A stretch of DNA of 64,000 bases from JAHJQZ01 sp963667595 (GTDB lineage: Bacteria; Pseudomonadota; Alphaproteobacteria; Rhizobiales; Devosiaceae): NCBI GenBank assembly GCA_963667595.2, contig CAXXWD010000001.1, forward strand, positions 62,001-126,000. The letters are read 5' to 3'. The notes under the pieces were generated by a model, which saw only the letters and a program-made list of their open reading frames with translations, did no database searches and had not been told where the DNA came from. Positions 26,215 to 35,353 of the stretch are shown one piece after another (the stretch's first letter is position 1; the number at the start of each line of letters is the position of its first letter). Made by a program: the position numbers and the translations under genes.

Positions 26215-27155
26215 CCGAAGTCGTCGACATTCTCGCCTCCGCGGGCCTGTGGGCGGCCGTTCTGAGGATCGCCACGCCCCTGATCTTCGGTACCCTCGGC
26301 GCCGTGATGTGCGAACGCTCGGGCGTGCTCAATCTCGGCATCGAGGGCATCATGACCTTCGGCGCCATGATCGGCTGGCTGGCCGTCTATAATGGCGCGG
26401 ACCTGTGGACCGGCCTGCTGGTCGCGGCAATCGCCGGCGGTGCGTTCGGCCTGCTGCATGCCGCGCTGACCGTGACGCTCGGGCTTTCCCAGCACGTCTC
26501 CGGCCTCGGCGTGACCATGTTCGCCTCAAGCTTTTCCTATTACGTTTTCCGCCTGATGGTGCCGGTCGCCGGCACGCCGCCGACCATCGAACCGTTCCAA
26601 CCGATCGATTTTCCGGGCCTTTCCGACCTGCCCTTTGTCGGCCCCGCCTTCTTTACCCAGACCCCGCCGACCTATGTCGCCATCTTTGTGGCCATCATCC
26701 TCGCCTATATTCTCTTCCGCACCCCCTTGGGCCTCGCCATCCGCATGACCGGCGAAAACCCGCACGCCGCCGAAGCGCGGGGCATCAATCCGATGATCAT
26801 GCGCTATGGCGCGGTGACTTTCGGCAGTGCCCTGATGGGCGTCGGCGGTGCATTTCTGACATTGTCGGCCTTCAACTCGTTCTTTCCAACCATGGTGCAG
26901 GGGCGCGGCTGGATCTGCATCGCGCTCGTCGTCTTTTCCTCCTGGCGCCCGTCGCGCGCGCTGCTCGGCGCCCTGCTCTTCGCCTTTTTCGACGGCTTTC
27001 AGGTGCGGTTGCAGACCGTCTTGAGCGGCGTCGTGCCCTATCAGGTTTTCCTGATGATCCCCTATATTCTGTCCATCGTCGCCCTGGCGGTCATGGCCCG
27101 GCGCGCCCGCGTACCGCAGGCGCTGATGCAGCCCTATCGCCGCGGCGAAAGATAA
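26211..27155 (+). CDS. Nucleoside-type ABC transporter permease, second subunit
   Basis: 314 residues and strongly hydrophobic. Near the start it shows the family motif TLGAVMCERSGVLNLGIEGIM, followed by HVSGLGVTMFASSFSYY and the cytoplasmic loop IRMTGENPHAAEARGINP that couples to the ATPase. It starts in the stop of the preceding gene and is followed after 25 bases by the deaminase gene, so transport and catabolism are probably on one transcript. Confidence 0.92.
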   Translation: MTEVVDILASAGLWAAVLRIATPLIFGTLGAVMCERSGVLNLGIEGIMTFGAMIGWLAVYNGADLWTGLLVAAIAGGAFGLLHAALTVTLGLSQHVSGLGVTMFASSFSYYVFRLMVPVAGTPPTIEPFQPIDFPGLSDLPFVGPAFFTQTPPTYVAIFVAIILAYILFRTPLGLAIRMTGENPHAAEARGINPMIMRYGAVTFGSALMGVGGAFLTLSAFNSFFPTMVQGRGWICIALVVFSSWRPSRALLGALLFAFFDGFQVRLQTVLSGVVPYQVFLMIPYILSIVALAVMARRARVPQALMQPYRRGER

Positions 27156-27180
27156 CCCCCCAAGCCTTGAGAGCATCACC

Positions 27181-28476
27181 ATGTTCGATCTGATCATTCG
27201 CAACGCCAACCTGCCCGACGGGCGCACCGGTCTCGACATCGGCATCGAGACCGGACGGATCAAGGCCGTCGAAAAAGCCCTTTCCGCCAAGGCCGGTTCG
27301 GAAATTGACGCGACGGGGCGTCTGGTCAGCCCGCCTTTCATCGATCCGCACTTCCACATGGATGCGACCCTGTCGCTCGGCATTCCGAGGATGAACGTTT
27401 CCGGCACGCTTCTCGAAGGCATCGCACTCTGGGGCGAATTGCGTCCGACGCTGACCAAAAAGGCGCTCATCGAACGCGCCTTGCGCTATTGCGATCTCGC
27501 GGTCAGCCAGGGCCTTTTGTTCGTTCGCTCCCATGTCGACACCTCAGATCCGAAGCTCGTCACCGTCGAAGCGTTGCTGGAGGTCCGCGAGAAGATCGCC
27601 CCCTATATCGATCTGCAGCTCGTCGCCTTCCCGCAGGACGGCTATTATCGCAATCCCGAAGGCGTCGCGGCGCTCAACCGGGCCCTCGACATGGGCGTCG
27701 AGATCGTCGGCGGCATTCCGCATTTCGAGCGCACCATGGATGACGGGCGCCGCTCGATCGAGGCCCTCTGCCGCATCGCGGCGGATCGCGGCCTCCGGGT
27801 CGATATGCATTGCGACGAGACCGACGATCCGATGTCGCGCCATATCGAAACCCTCAGCGCCGAAACCATCCGCTTCGGGCTTCAGGGGCGCGTCTCCGGC
27901 TCGCATCTCACGTCTATGCATTCCATGGACAATTACTACGTTTCCAAGCTCATTCCGCTGATGGCCGAGGCCGAAATCAACGCCATTCCCAATCCCTTGA
28001 TCAACATCATGATCCAGGGCCGGCACGACACCTATCCCAAGCGGCGCGGGTTGACCCGGGTCAAGGAACTGATGGCGGGCGGCGTCAATGTCAGCTTCGG
28101 GCAGGACTGCATGCTCGATCCCTGGTACTCAATGGGCAATGCCGACATGCTGGAAGTCGCCCACATGGCCATTCATGTCGGGCATATGGACGGCATCGAG
28201 AACAAGCAGAAGATCTTCGAGGCAATCACCACCAACTCGGCGAAGACCATGGGACTGGAAGGCTACGGCCTAGATGTCGGCTCAAAGGCCGATCTCGTCG
28301 TGCTGCAGGCCGAAAACGTTACCGAAGCGCTGCGCCTCAAGCCGAATCGCCTGTTCGTTTTGAAAGCGGGCCGGATCATTTCCACAACGCCGCCACGCAT
28401 CGCCACCCTTTCGCTCGACGGCCGGCCGGAACAAATCGACACGGGACGCGATTTCGTTCCGCGTGCCGCGCACTAG
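27181..28476 (+). CDS. Cytosine-deaminase-like amidohydrolase (CodA family)
   Basis: 431 residues of the metal-dependent amidohydrolase superfamily. Compared from memory with E. coli CodA, all catalytic positions are kept with a constant four-residue shift: metal ligands His57, His59, His210 and Asp309, acid/base Glu213 in HCDETDD, and His242 in SHLTSMHS. The pocket differs: the Asp after the metal ligand in CodA is Cys310 here, and the residue before it is Gln308 rather than His. Changes at that Asp are known to alter substrate preference, so the natural substrate may be another amino-substituted base. It is the last gene of the importer operon, which supports a role on an imported nucleobase. 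Its stop lies in the repeat that follows. Confidence 0.85.
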   Translation: MFDLIIRNANLPDGRTGLDIGIETGRIKAVEKALSAKAGSEIDATGRLVSPPFIDPHFHMDATLSLGIPRMNVSGTLLEGIALWGELRPTLTKKALIERALRYCDLAVSQGLLFVRSHVDTSDPKLVTVEALLEVREKIAPYIDLQLVAFPQDGYYRNPEGVAALNRALDMGVEIVGGIPHFERTMDDGRRSIEALCRIAADRGLRVDMHCDETDDPMSRHIETLSAETIRFGLQGRVSGSHLTSMHSMDNYYVSKLIPLMAEAEINAIPNPLINIMIQGRHDTYPKRRGLTRVKELMAGGVNVSFGQDCMLDPWYSMGNADMLEVAHMAIHVGHMDGIENKQKIFEAITTNSAKTMGLEGYGLDVGSKADLVVLQAENVTEALRLKPNRLFVLKAGRIISTTPPRIATLSLDGRPEQIDTGRDFVPRAAH

Positions 28477-28668
28477 GCTGTATCGATATTCAGGATTTGG
28501 AGCGCGGTATGAGCGATTTTGGCCATATCCCGAAGGGACGCGGCGTCTTTTCGCCCTGAAAGGACTTTGTGCCTCTTGTGGTGATCACACCACGGCACGT
28601 CCCAAAGTCCTTTCAGGACAAAAATCCACTCGCGCCGCGCCCGAAACCTGAATATCGATGCAGCCTAG
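28473..28668. repeat. 196-bp CTAG-bounded element with nested inverted repeats
   Basis: Terminal inverted repeats of 22 bases (28473-28494 and 28647-28668) differ at one position. Inside, CCTGAAAGGACTTTG at 28555-28569 is perfectly inverted at 28603-28617. Between these lies a GTGGTG/CACCAC hairpin. One arm carries about 30 extra bases. It has no coding capacity and looks like a miniature inverted-repeat element. It supplies the deaminase stop codon. Confidence 0.8.
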
Positions 28669-28773
28669 AGTGTTTTAAGGCGAAGTGGATAGAGGTTCGC
28701 CGGTTCGGAAACGCGGCAAAAACAGGAAGATAGAGCCGATCGCCTAACTCGACCAAAACGCGGTCTGCTCTAG
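28665..28773. repeat. Second CTAG-bounded repeat, abutting the first
   Basis: Bounded by CTAGAG and CTCTAG, 109 bases long, and sharing the CTAG at 28665-28668 with the preceding element. Its first 75 bases resemble the inverted sequence of 58365-58470. Its last 35 bases (GACCAAAACG...CTGCTCTAG) resemble 42085-42120. After it, 28774-28963 shows no gene and should hold the efflux operon promoter. Confidence 0.7.
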
Positions 28774-28963
28774 CCGAAGCCGGTGATTCTGTTGCTCCGG
28801 AAAGGCGTCATGCCGTCGGGAAGCAGCCGTTTCGCCTGCGAAATTGGTCCTTTTGGTGTGTCCGGAAATCGACACTGACGGCTTAAGTGTCAACATCGGC
28901 TCCATTTACCTCACGTAAAATCCGGCGCTCCTCTTGCATCCAACAACGACCACGGGGATAAGC

Positions 28964-29278
28964 ATGACCATGAATTTGCACCTGCCAATGCGCATTCGGT
29001 CGTTCGCACGTCCTGCACGGAACCTTCTCGCCGGTGGGGTGACACTGGCCTTGGCAGGCTGCACGAGCCAAGCTCCGCCTTCGGTGCCGATTTTCGGTTC
29101 GTTCTTTCCCGCGTGGATCATCTGTGCCGTTGCCGGCGTCATTCTGGCGCTTATATCGCGATCGATTCTCATCGGGCTTGGGCTCGACGAACATCTGCCA
29201 GCGCCGCCGCTGGTCTATCTCAGCCTCGCGGTCGGCCTGAGCATCGGTCTGTGGTTCCTGTGGTCGGGGATGATCTGA
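28964..29278 (+). CDS. ytcA: YtcA-like lipoprotein
   Basis: 104 residues. A lipobox LALAGC puts the acylated cysteine at residue 33. Two membrane helices follow (AWIICAVAGVILALISR and YLSLAVGLSIGLWFLWS), so it is a small inner-membrane lipoprotein. It lies one base before an HlyD-family adaptor gene and heads the ytcA-mdtN-mdtO-mdtP arrangement known from E. coli. The start is the ATG at 28964, a short distance after GGGGA; an ATG two codons later is equally possible. Its job within the pump is not established. Confidence 0.8.
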   Translation: MTMNLHLPMRIRSFARPARNLLAGGVTLALAGCTSQAPPSVPIFGSFFPAWIICAVAGVILALISRSILIGLGLDEHLPAPPLVYLSLAVGLSIGLWFLWSGMI

Positions 29279-29279
29279 A

Positions 29280-30323
29280 ATGCGCGCGTTTTTCGGAAAG
29301 CTCGTTGGCTACGCCATCCTGATCGGCACCCTGGTGATGGTCTATCTGGCGTGGACCACCGTTTCGACCAAACCGCGCACCGATGTCGCCGAACTCGACG
29401 CGCCGGTGGTGCACATCTCCTCGACCGTTCCCGGCCGGATCATCTCCATCGCCATCGAAAACAATGCCCGCGTCAAGAAGGGGGACGTGCTGTTCCAGCT
29501 CGATCCTGCCTCCTACCAACTGCGGCTCGAACAGGCCCAGGCCGAACTGCGCGCCGCACAGTCCGAACTGGCGCAGGGCAAACGCAATATCGCCACGGCC
29601 GAAAGCAATGCCGAGGTCGCCCAGAAACAGATCGACCGCGCCCGCAACAATGTCGATCTGACCAAGCAGACCCTGGACCGGCTGGAACCGCTGCTCGAAA
29701 AGGGATTCGTTACGGCCCAGCAGGTCGATCAGGCCCGCACCGCCTATAACGATTCGCTGGTCAGCCTCGATCAGGCCCTAAGGCAGTCAGAAGGCGCTTC
29801 CCAAGTCATCGGCACGCTCGACACCCGCCAGGCGCAGGTCGATACCGCCACGGCCACCGTGGCGCTGGCCCAGCGCGATCTCGACAACACCACCGTTCGG
29901 GCCCCGGTCGACGGACTGGTGGCGGGGCTGACCATTCCGGTCGGCGAGTTCGTTATCTCCGGCCAGACCGTTTTTTCCATGATCGACACGTCCCGCTGGC
30001 AGGCCGTGGCCTATTTCCGCGAAACCGAACTGCCGGCGATCCATATCGGAGACACCACCGAAGTCTTCGTCATGGCAGCGCCCGAGAAGCCCCTCGCCGG
30101 CACCGTTGCCGCCATCGGCTGGGGCGTGCGTTCGGAAGAAGCGGCCACCATCCTCGGCCTGCCGCTGGTTTCGAGTTCGCTCAACTGGGTCAGGGTCGCC
30201 AAACGTTTCCCGGTCTATGTGGATCTCGACGAACCGCCGGCGGATTTGATGCGTGTCGGCGCCTCGGCCGTGGTGGCGATTACCGACGACGCGACAGAGG
30301 CCGGTAATGGCGGCGATCGCTAG
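29280..30323 (+). CDS. mdtN: HlyD-family periplasmic adaptor subunit (MdtN-like)
   Basis: 347 residues. It has one N-terminal membrane helix, a lipoyl/barrel half (VVHISSTVPGRIISIAIENNA), a long helical hairpin at about residues 78-190 rich in Gln, Ala and Glu, and the returning half VRAPVDGLVAGLTIPVGEFV. This is the membrane-fusion architecture that links an inner-membrane pump to an outer-membrane channel. It sits between ytcA and the FUSC pump gene and overlaps the latter by 17 bases. Export of aromatic or other small toxic compounds is the usual role of such systems. Confidence 0.9.
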   Translation: MRAFFGKLVGYAILIGTLVMVYLAWTTVSTKPRTDVAELDAPVVHISSTVPGRIISIAIENNARVKKGDVLFQLDPASYQLRLEQAQAELRAAQSELAQGKRNIATAESNAEVAQKQIDRARNNVDLTKQTLDRLEPLLEKGFVTAQQVDQARTAYNDSLVSLDQALRQSEGASQVIGTLDTRQAQVDTATATVALAQRDLDNTTVRAPVDGLVAGLTIPVGEFVISGQTVFSMIDTSRWQAVAYFRETELPAIHIGDTTEVFVMAAPEKPLAGTVAAIGWGVRSEEAATILGLPLVSSSLNWVRVAKRFPVYVDLDEPPADLMRVGASAVVAITDDATEAGNGGDR

Positions 30324-32436
30324 GACGCTTCCCGCGACTGCGGTCATCGGGGCGCGAACCGTACGGACGGTATCCGATCCGGGCGTAGACGAGACGAAAC
30401 ACCCCGAAGAAGCGACCATCTTGCGGCCGAGTCTCGTAAACACGTTCATTGACGAGATGCAGCCCTATGAGGGCCGGCTCGGCAAGGTGCTGCGCATCAC
30501 CCTGAGCGTCATTCTCGTGGTGGTGATGGCCATGAGCCTGCAGGTGCCCGAAGCGGTCCTTTCCTGCTATCTCATCTTTTTCGCCTCGCGCGACGATGCC
30601 GGTTCCGGCCTTCTCATCGCGACGGGGCTTATTCTTGCCGTTACCTTTCTCGGCCTGTCGATCGGCATCGTCGTCATGCAATTGTCGGCCGACGAACCGA
30701 TCATCCGCCTGTTTCTCATGGCGGCGTTCACCTTCGTGGGCATGTATCTGTCGCAGGCGACGCATCTCGGCTCGCTGGCGGCAACTGCCGGCTTCGTTTT
30801 CGCCTTTGCCCTGTCGCTGATCGATTTTATCGGCTCGCCCGAGCTGATTTCGCATGCGTTGAGCTGGATCTGGGTCGTCGTCATCCTGCCGATGGGCGTC
30901 TTGATCTTCGTCAACGTCCTGTTCGGCAGAAGTCCCGCCGTTCTGGCGCGCAGAGGCATCGCCAGACGTCTCGAAGCGGCAGCGGCCGTTCTCAACAACG
31001 AAGAGGGCGCCCTGACGCGTGCGCATGCCCTTCTGGCCGAAGGCGAAGGCGATCTCAGGCGCTTCGCCATCATCGGGCGGATCACGAGCTATCATTCCCG
31101 CACCGAAGCGCGCCGGATCTGCACGCTGGCGCCGTTGAGCCGCAATCTTCTCGCCCTGTCGCTGGAAGCACGGGACGACCCGGACCTGGCGCAATCCCTG
31201 CTCCGCATTGCCAAGGCCATCCAGAACCATCGCAAGCTTTCCGGCGACTGGTTCGTGCCAAGCAAGCAGGCGGTCAATGCCCCGCTCATCGAGATGGCAC
31301 GCCATGTCGCCAGAATCTGGACGGGAAAAGCCGATGTGGAATGCGCCTCGGCGATTACGGGACTGTCCATCTTCAAGCCGGATATCTTCTCCAATCCGGT
31401 TTACGCGCAATTCGCCTTCAAGACCGTCATCGCGGTGTTCACCTCCTATGCCATCTACACGGCCTGGGACTGGTTCGAAATCCACACGGCCATGATCACC
31501 TGTTTTTACGTCGCCCTCGGCAGCACCGGCGAGACGCTGCACAAGGCGGCGCTGCGCATCACGGGCGCCTTGATCGGCGGCGCCATGGGGATCGCATCGA
31601 TCATCTTCCTCATGCCGCACATGACCGATATCGGCCACCTTATGATCCTGGCCGGGGTCGGCAGCTTCATCGCCGCCTGGATTTCGACCGGTTCGAGCCT
31701 GGTACAGTACATGGGCTGGCAGATGGCCCTGGCGTTCTTCTTGTGCATCATGCCGACCATCACCACCAGTTTCCTGCCCCAGGGCTATGCGCCGGTTTTC
31801 GACGTCGATGTCGCCACCAACCGCGTTCTCGGCATCATCATCGGCAATGCCATCGTCGCCATGGTGTTTCTCAGCTTCTGGCCGGTCAGCATTACCGAAG
31901 GCCTGTCCAAGGCGCTCGACCGGACCATTGCGCCCATGCGGCGCCTGCTCTCCGGCAAACCGGCGACCCTGGCTGAAATCTGGCCCAATCTTGCCGAGGC
32001 ACGGCGCATAACCGGCCTGTCGGTGTTCGAAGTCGACCGGCTGCGCATGCGCTCGCCGCTGCTTCCGCACGCGCCGGCAATCCTCATCTCCATAGAGTCG
32101 GCCGCGGCGACCCTGGCCCGTGTCGAACTCGATCAGTCGCGTCACCGTTATCTTTTTGGCGCGCCGCGTAGTGCAAAAGCCGTCCTTCATACCTATGAAT
32201 CGGCAGCAAGTGCGTTTCTGGAAACGGCAAGCTCGGCTATGCTCGCTCCTGGTCCACAGGCAAAGGTCATGCTAATGAACGCGTTGAAACGCAGCACGGA
32301 ATCGTTTTCCCGTTTGCAGCGTTACGCCGCGCGCACCGAGGGACGTCAACGCTGGCGCAATGATCTGATGCGGACCATTGCCGATTATGCAAGACTCCAG
32401 GCCGATTTCGAACATGCAACCAAGGGTCTGAAATGA
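30307..32436 (+). CDS. mdtO: FUSC-family inner-membrane efflux protein (MdtO-like)
   Basis: 709 residues. It has two groups of five or six membrane helices (about residues 60-215 and 375-540), each followed by a helical cytoplasmic region, as in AaeB/MdtO aromatic-acid exporters. I chose the ATG at 30307, nine bases after AGAGG inside the end of mdtN. The open frame continues upstream, but only within mdtN. Its stop overlaps the next start by four bases. With the adaptor and the outer-membrane lipoprotein it should make a complete tripartite exporter; the substrate is unknown. Confidence 0.9.
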   Translation: MAAIARTLPATAVIGARTVRTVSDPGVDETKHPEEATILRPSLVNTFIDEMQPYEGRLGKVLRITLSVILVVVMAMSLQVPEAVLSCYLIFFASRDDAGSGLLIATGLILAVTFLGLSIGIVVMQLSADEPIIRLFLMAAFTFVGMYLSQATHLGSLAATAGFVFAFALSLIDFIGSPELISHALSWIWVVVILPMGVLIFVNVLFGRSPAVLARRGIARRLEAAAAVLNNEEGALTRAHALLAEGEGDLRRFAIIGRITSYHSRTEARRICTLAPLSRNLLALSLEARDDPDLAQSLLRIAKAIQNHRKLSGDWFVPSKQAVNAPLIEMARHVARIWTGKADVECASAITGLSIFKPDIFSNPVYAQFAFKTVIAVFTSYAIYTAWDWFEIHTAMITCFYVALGSTGETLHKAALRITGALIGGAMGIASIIFLMPHMTDIGHLMILAGVGSFIAAWISTGSSLVQYMGWQMALAFFLCIMPTITTSFLPQGYAPVFDVDVATNRVLGIIIGNAIVAMVFLSFWPVSITEGLSKALDRTIAPMRRLLSGKPATLAEIWPNLAEARRITGLSVFEVDRLRMRSPLLPHAPAILISIESAAATLARVELDQSRHRYLFGAPRSAKAVLHTYESAASAFLETASSAMLAPGPQAKVMLMNALKRSTESFSRLQRYAARTEGRQRWRNDLMRTIADYARLQADFEHATKGLK

Positions 32437-34001
32437 ACTGGACAAGAGTACCGCTTGCCCTGTTCGCGCTTGTCGCTCTTGCGACCGTCTCGGCCTGTTC
32501 GACCAGCAACATGCGCCTGGCGCCGACCAGCCCCACCACCCCCTATCGCGGCACGGCGGGCGAAGCGGCCGTCGATCCGGGCACGGCCGATTTTTCGGTC
32601 ACCCCGGACGCAAGCATGCCGATTTCCATCGCCAAGCCCCAACTCGACGCCAAGCACGTCTATTCGCTGGCCGAACTCATCGATATCTCCCAGATGGCCA
32701 ATCCGGTGACGCAGGCCGCCTGGCAGCGCGCCCGCCAGGCCGCAAGCGCCGTTGGCGCCGCCGAAGCCGTCTATCTGCCCATCCTTTCAGCGGACGTTCT
32801 GGCCGGCTACGCTAGAACCTCGGCCACGGCCTCCGGACTGGACATCCCGTCGGTTCCCATCGCCACCATCCCGGGGGTGGGGGTCATCTCGTCGCCGGAG
32901 ATCAACATTCCGTCGGGAACGGTGACCACCGAAGGCTCACAGATCGCGCCCACGCTTGCCGTCAGCTGGCTCCTGTTCGATTTCGGCGGGCGCGACGCGG
33001 CCCTGGCCAGTGCGCGCGAGCTGTCCTTCGCCGCCAATGTCAATTTCAACGCCGCGCATCAAAAGCTCATCTTCGACGTCTCCAACGCCTATTTCAAATA
33101 CAACGCGGCGCGGGCGCAGACCCAGGTCAACCGCGAATCGCTCAAGAATGCCAAGCTGGTTCAGACCGCCGCCGAAGCGCGTCTTGAACAGGGCATCGCG
33201 ACCACGATGGAAGTGGCACAGGCCAAGCAGCAGGTGGCGCAGGCCAAGTTCGACCTGACCCAGACAACCTCCGCGGAACAGGCGTTCTATCAGTCTCTGC
33301 TGGCCGCCATGGGTATTTCGCCGACGGCCAAAATCAGGGTCAAGGACAATACCCACCAGTCCCTGCCTCGTGCCATGCCGACCAATCTCGACAAGCTGGT
33401 CATCGACTCCTTGCAGCGTCGTCCGGACGTTCAGGCAGCCTTCGCCCGCGTCAAGGCCGGCGAACAGGGCATCGTCGCGGCGGAAGCGGAGTTCATGCCC
33501 AAGGTAGCGCTGACAGGCAATGTCAACCGGACCTGGGGCAGCTATGATGTCCGCGACAACCGTTTCTCGACGACCAACACGCTCGACACCAACCAACCGA
33601 ACGCCGCGATCATGGTCGGGCTCTCCTTCCCCATTTTCGACGGCGGATTGCGTCGTTCCCGGCTGGACGCCGCCACTGCCCAGGCGGAAGCGTCCAAACA
33701 GGAATTCGCGCAATTGCAGAGCAAGGCCGCCCAGGAGATCGTGATCGCCTACGATCTGTTGCAGACCAGCCTGTCCGGCACCGCCGCCGCCGCAGAACTC
33801 GTCAAGGCGGCACGGACCAACCACGAGGCCGCGCTCGACTATTACAAGAACGGTCTCGGCACGCTGTCGGACGTGAGCGTCGCCCAGACCGGGCTGCTAA
33901 AGGCACTTTTCGCCGAAGCACAGGCGCGCAGCGATGTGTTCAGCGCCGCCGCAAGCCTGGCCTTCACCACCGGCATGCTGACCAATTCCCAGGTGCCGTG
34001 A
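32433..34001 (+). CDS. mdtP: TolC-type outer-membrane efflux lipoprotein (MdtP-like)
   Basis: 522 residues with a lipoprotein signal (LATVSAC, acylated Cys22). The body contains two repeated OEP halves dominated by long Ala/Gln helices. An example is the stretch from ARLEQGIATTMEVAQAKQQV, with its counterpart near AALDYYKNGLGTLSDVSVAQ. This is the NodT/OprM type that forms the trimeric outer-membrane duct. It begins in the stop of mdtO and is the last gene of the operon. A weak AAACGC/GCGTTT hairpin at 34048-34067 followed by T residues could be the operon end. Confidence 0.9.
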   Translation: MNWTRVPLALFALVALATVSACSTSNMRLAPTSPTTPYRGTAGEAAVDPGTADFSVTPDASMPISIAKPQLDAKHVYSLAELIDISQMANPVTQAAWQRARQAASAVGAAEAVYLPILSADVLAGYARTSATASGLDIPSVPIATIPGVGVISSPEINIPSGTVTTEGSQIAPTLAVSWLLFDFGGRDAALASARELSFAANVNFNAAHQKLIFDVSNAYFKYNAARAQTQVNRESLKNAKLVQTAAEARLEQGIATTMEVAQAKQQVAQAKFDLTQTTSAEQAFYQSLLAAMGISPTAKIRVKDNTHQSLPRAMPTNLDKLVIDSLQRRPDVQAAFARVKAGEQGIVAAEAEFMPKVALTGNVNRTWGSYDVRDNRFSTTNTLDTNQPNAAIMVGLSFPIFDGGLRRSRLDAATAQAEASKQEFAQLQSKAAQEIVIAYDLLQTSLSGTAAAAELVKAARTNHEAALDYYKNGLGTLSDVSVAQTGLLKALFAEAQARSDVFSAAASLAFTTGMLTNSQVP

Positions 34002-34192
34002 CAGGGAAATAGCGCAATACCACATGCAGCCGACGCACGTGTTCCGCAAACGCATGCGATCGCGTTTTATGAGTGCGGTCTCCATATTGCGTTCGTTGTG
34101 GAAGTCGGGATCTATTGTCGGCGGGTCGCAAGCCGGTGCCTGTGCCCGTTCGATCCCAAACCCAAAAAAGGGACATCAAGGGTAACACGTTC

Positions 34193-35248
34193 ATGAAGAT
34201 GACTTTTCGGTGGTACGGGAACGACGACCCGGTCACGCTCGACAACATTCGCCAGATACCCGGCATGCAAGGGATCGTCTCCGCCGTCTATGACGTTCCC
34301 GTTGGCGAGGTCTGGCCGGTCGACAGGATTCTGGCCCTTAAGGAAACCATCGAAGATCACGGGTTATCTTTCGAGGTGATCGAAAGCGTGCCGGTACACG
34401 AGGACATCAAGCTGGGCAAGCCGAGCCGCGACCGGTTCATCGCCAATTACGCCGAAACGCTCAGGAATCTGGCGTCATCAGGCATCAAGGTGGTCTGCTA
34501 CAATTTCATGCCGGTGTTCGACTGGACCCGAACGACGCTCGCCAAGAAACTCCCCGACGGATCGAGCGCGCTGGCGTTCGAAACGGACGTCGTCAAGAAG
34601 ATCGACGTCTCCAGGGGCATCGACCTGCCCGGCTGGGACGTGAGTTATAAACCCGAGGAGCTGAAGGCACTCCTTGCCGACTATGCCGGCGTCGACGAAC
34701 AAAAGCTCTGGGCCAATCTCGAACACTTCCTGAAAGCGATCATTCCGGTTGCCGCCGAAAGCGGGATCAAGATGGCGATCCACCCGGACGATCCGCCCCG
34801 CCCGATCTTCGGACTGCCGCGCATCGTCAAGAACCGCGCCGATCTCGACCGAATCCTTGCTATCGTCGACCATCCGGCCAACGGGCTGACCCTGTGTTCC
34901 GGTTCCCTGGGCGCCGACATCGGCAACGACATCGTCGCACTGGTTAAGGAATTCGCCGGGCGGAAACGCATCCATTTCGCCCATCTGCGCAACGTCAAGG
35001 TCGATGCCGACGGCAATTTCTCGGAAACGGCCCATCGCTCTGCCGACGGCTCGCTCGACATGGCGGCGATCGTCAAGGCCTATTACGACGCCGGTTTTGA
35101 CGGCTACGTGCGTCCGGACCATGGCCGCATGATCTGGGGCGAAACGGGTCGGCCTGGCTACGGACTTTATGATCGCGCGCTTGGCGCCGTCTATCTCAAC
35201 GGCCTCTGGGAAGGCATCGCTGCGGCGGATCGCACCTTAGCGAACTGA
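34193..35248 (+). CDS. uxuA: Mannonate dehydratase
   Basis: 351 residues. It should dehydrate D-mannonate to 2-keto-3-deoxygluconate in glucuronate breakdown. Family features are MTFRWYGNDDPVTLDNIRQIPGM at the start (residue 3 on), YNFMPVFDWTRT, the KMAIHPDDPP metal-site segment, GLTLCSGS and FAHLRNVK. I used the ATG at 34193, which follows AAGGG; a longer frame upstream has no ribosome site. The next gene is KDPG aldolase, two steps further along the same route; the intervening kinase is not in the window. The GH67 alpha-glucuronidase at 60751-62934 could supply glucuronic acid. Confidence 0.94.
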   Translation: MKMTFRWYGNDDPVTLDNIRQIPGMQGIVSAVYDVPVGEVWPVDRILALKETIEDHGLSFEVIESVPVHEDIKLGKPSRDRFIANYAETLRNLASSGIKVVCYNFMPVFDWTRTTLAKKLPDGSSALAFETDVVKKIDVSRGIDLPGWDVSYKPEELKALLADYAGVDEQKLWANLEHFLKAIIPVAAESGIKMAIHPDDPPRPIFGLPRIVKNRADLDRILAIVDHPANGLTLCSGSLGADIGNDIVALVKEFAGRKRIHFAHLRNVKVDADGNFSETAHRSADGSLDMAAIVKAYYDAGFDGYVRPDHGRMIWGETGRPGYGLYDRALGAVYLNGLWEGIAAADRTLAN

Positions 35249-35289
35249 ATCCGCATCGTTTCCCTTTATCCGAAAGCCGGCGGGAGCTA

Positions 35290-35312
35290 CACAATCGGGA
35301 TATCGGATTGTG
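35290..35312 (+). promoter_or_regulatory. Inverted repeat between uxuA and eda, possible operator
   Basis: CACAATC and GATTGTG form perfect seven-base arms around nine bases. They lie 41 bases after the uxuA stop and 41 bases before the aldolase start. This could be an operator or an mRNA hairpin; there is no T-run. Confidence 0.4.
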
Positions 35313-35353
35313 CCGGGCACGCCGGGCACAACAGCAAAAGAGAGGTTAATACC

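Noticed and set aside
30280..32190. A 636-codon minus-strand frame opposite mdtO
   Set aside because: It has a composition typical of a shadow frame (Gly, Asp, Gln, Arg), with no membrane segments or motifs, and lies inside a clear four-gene operon on the other strand.
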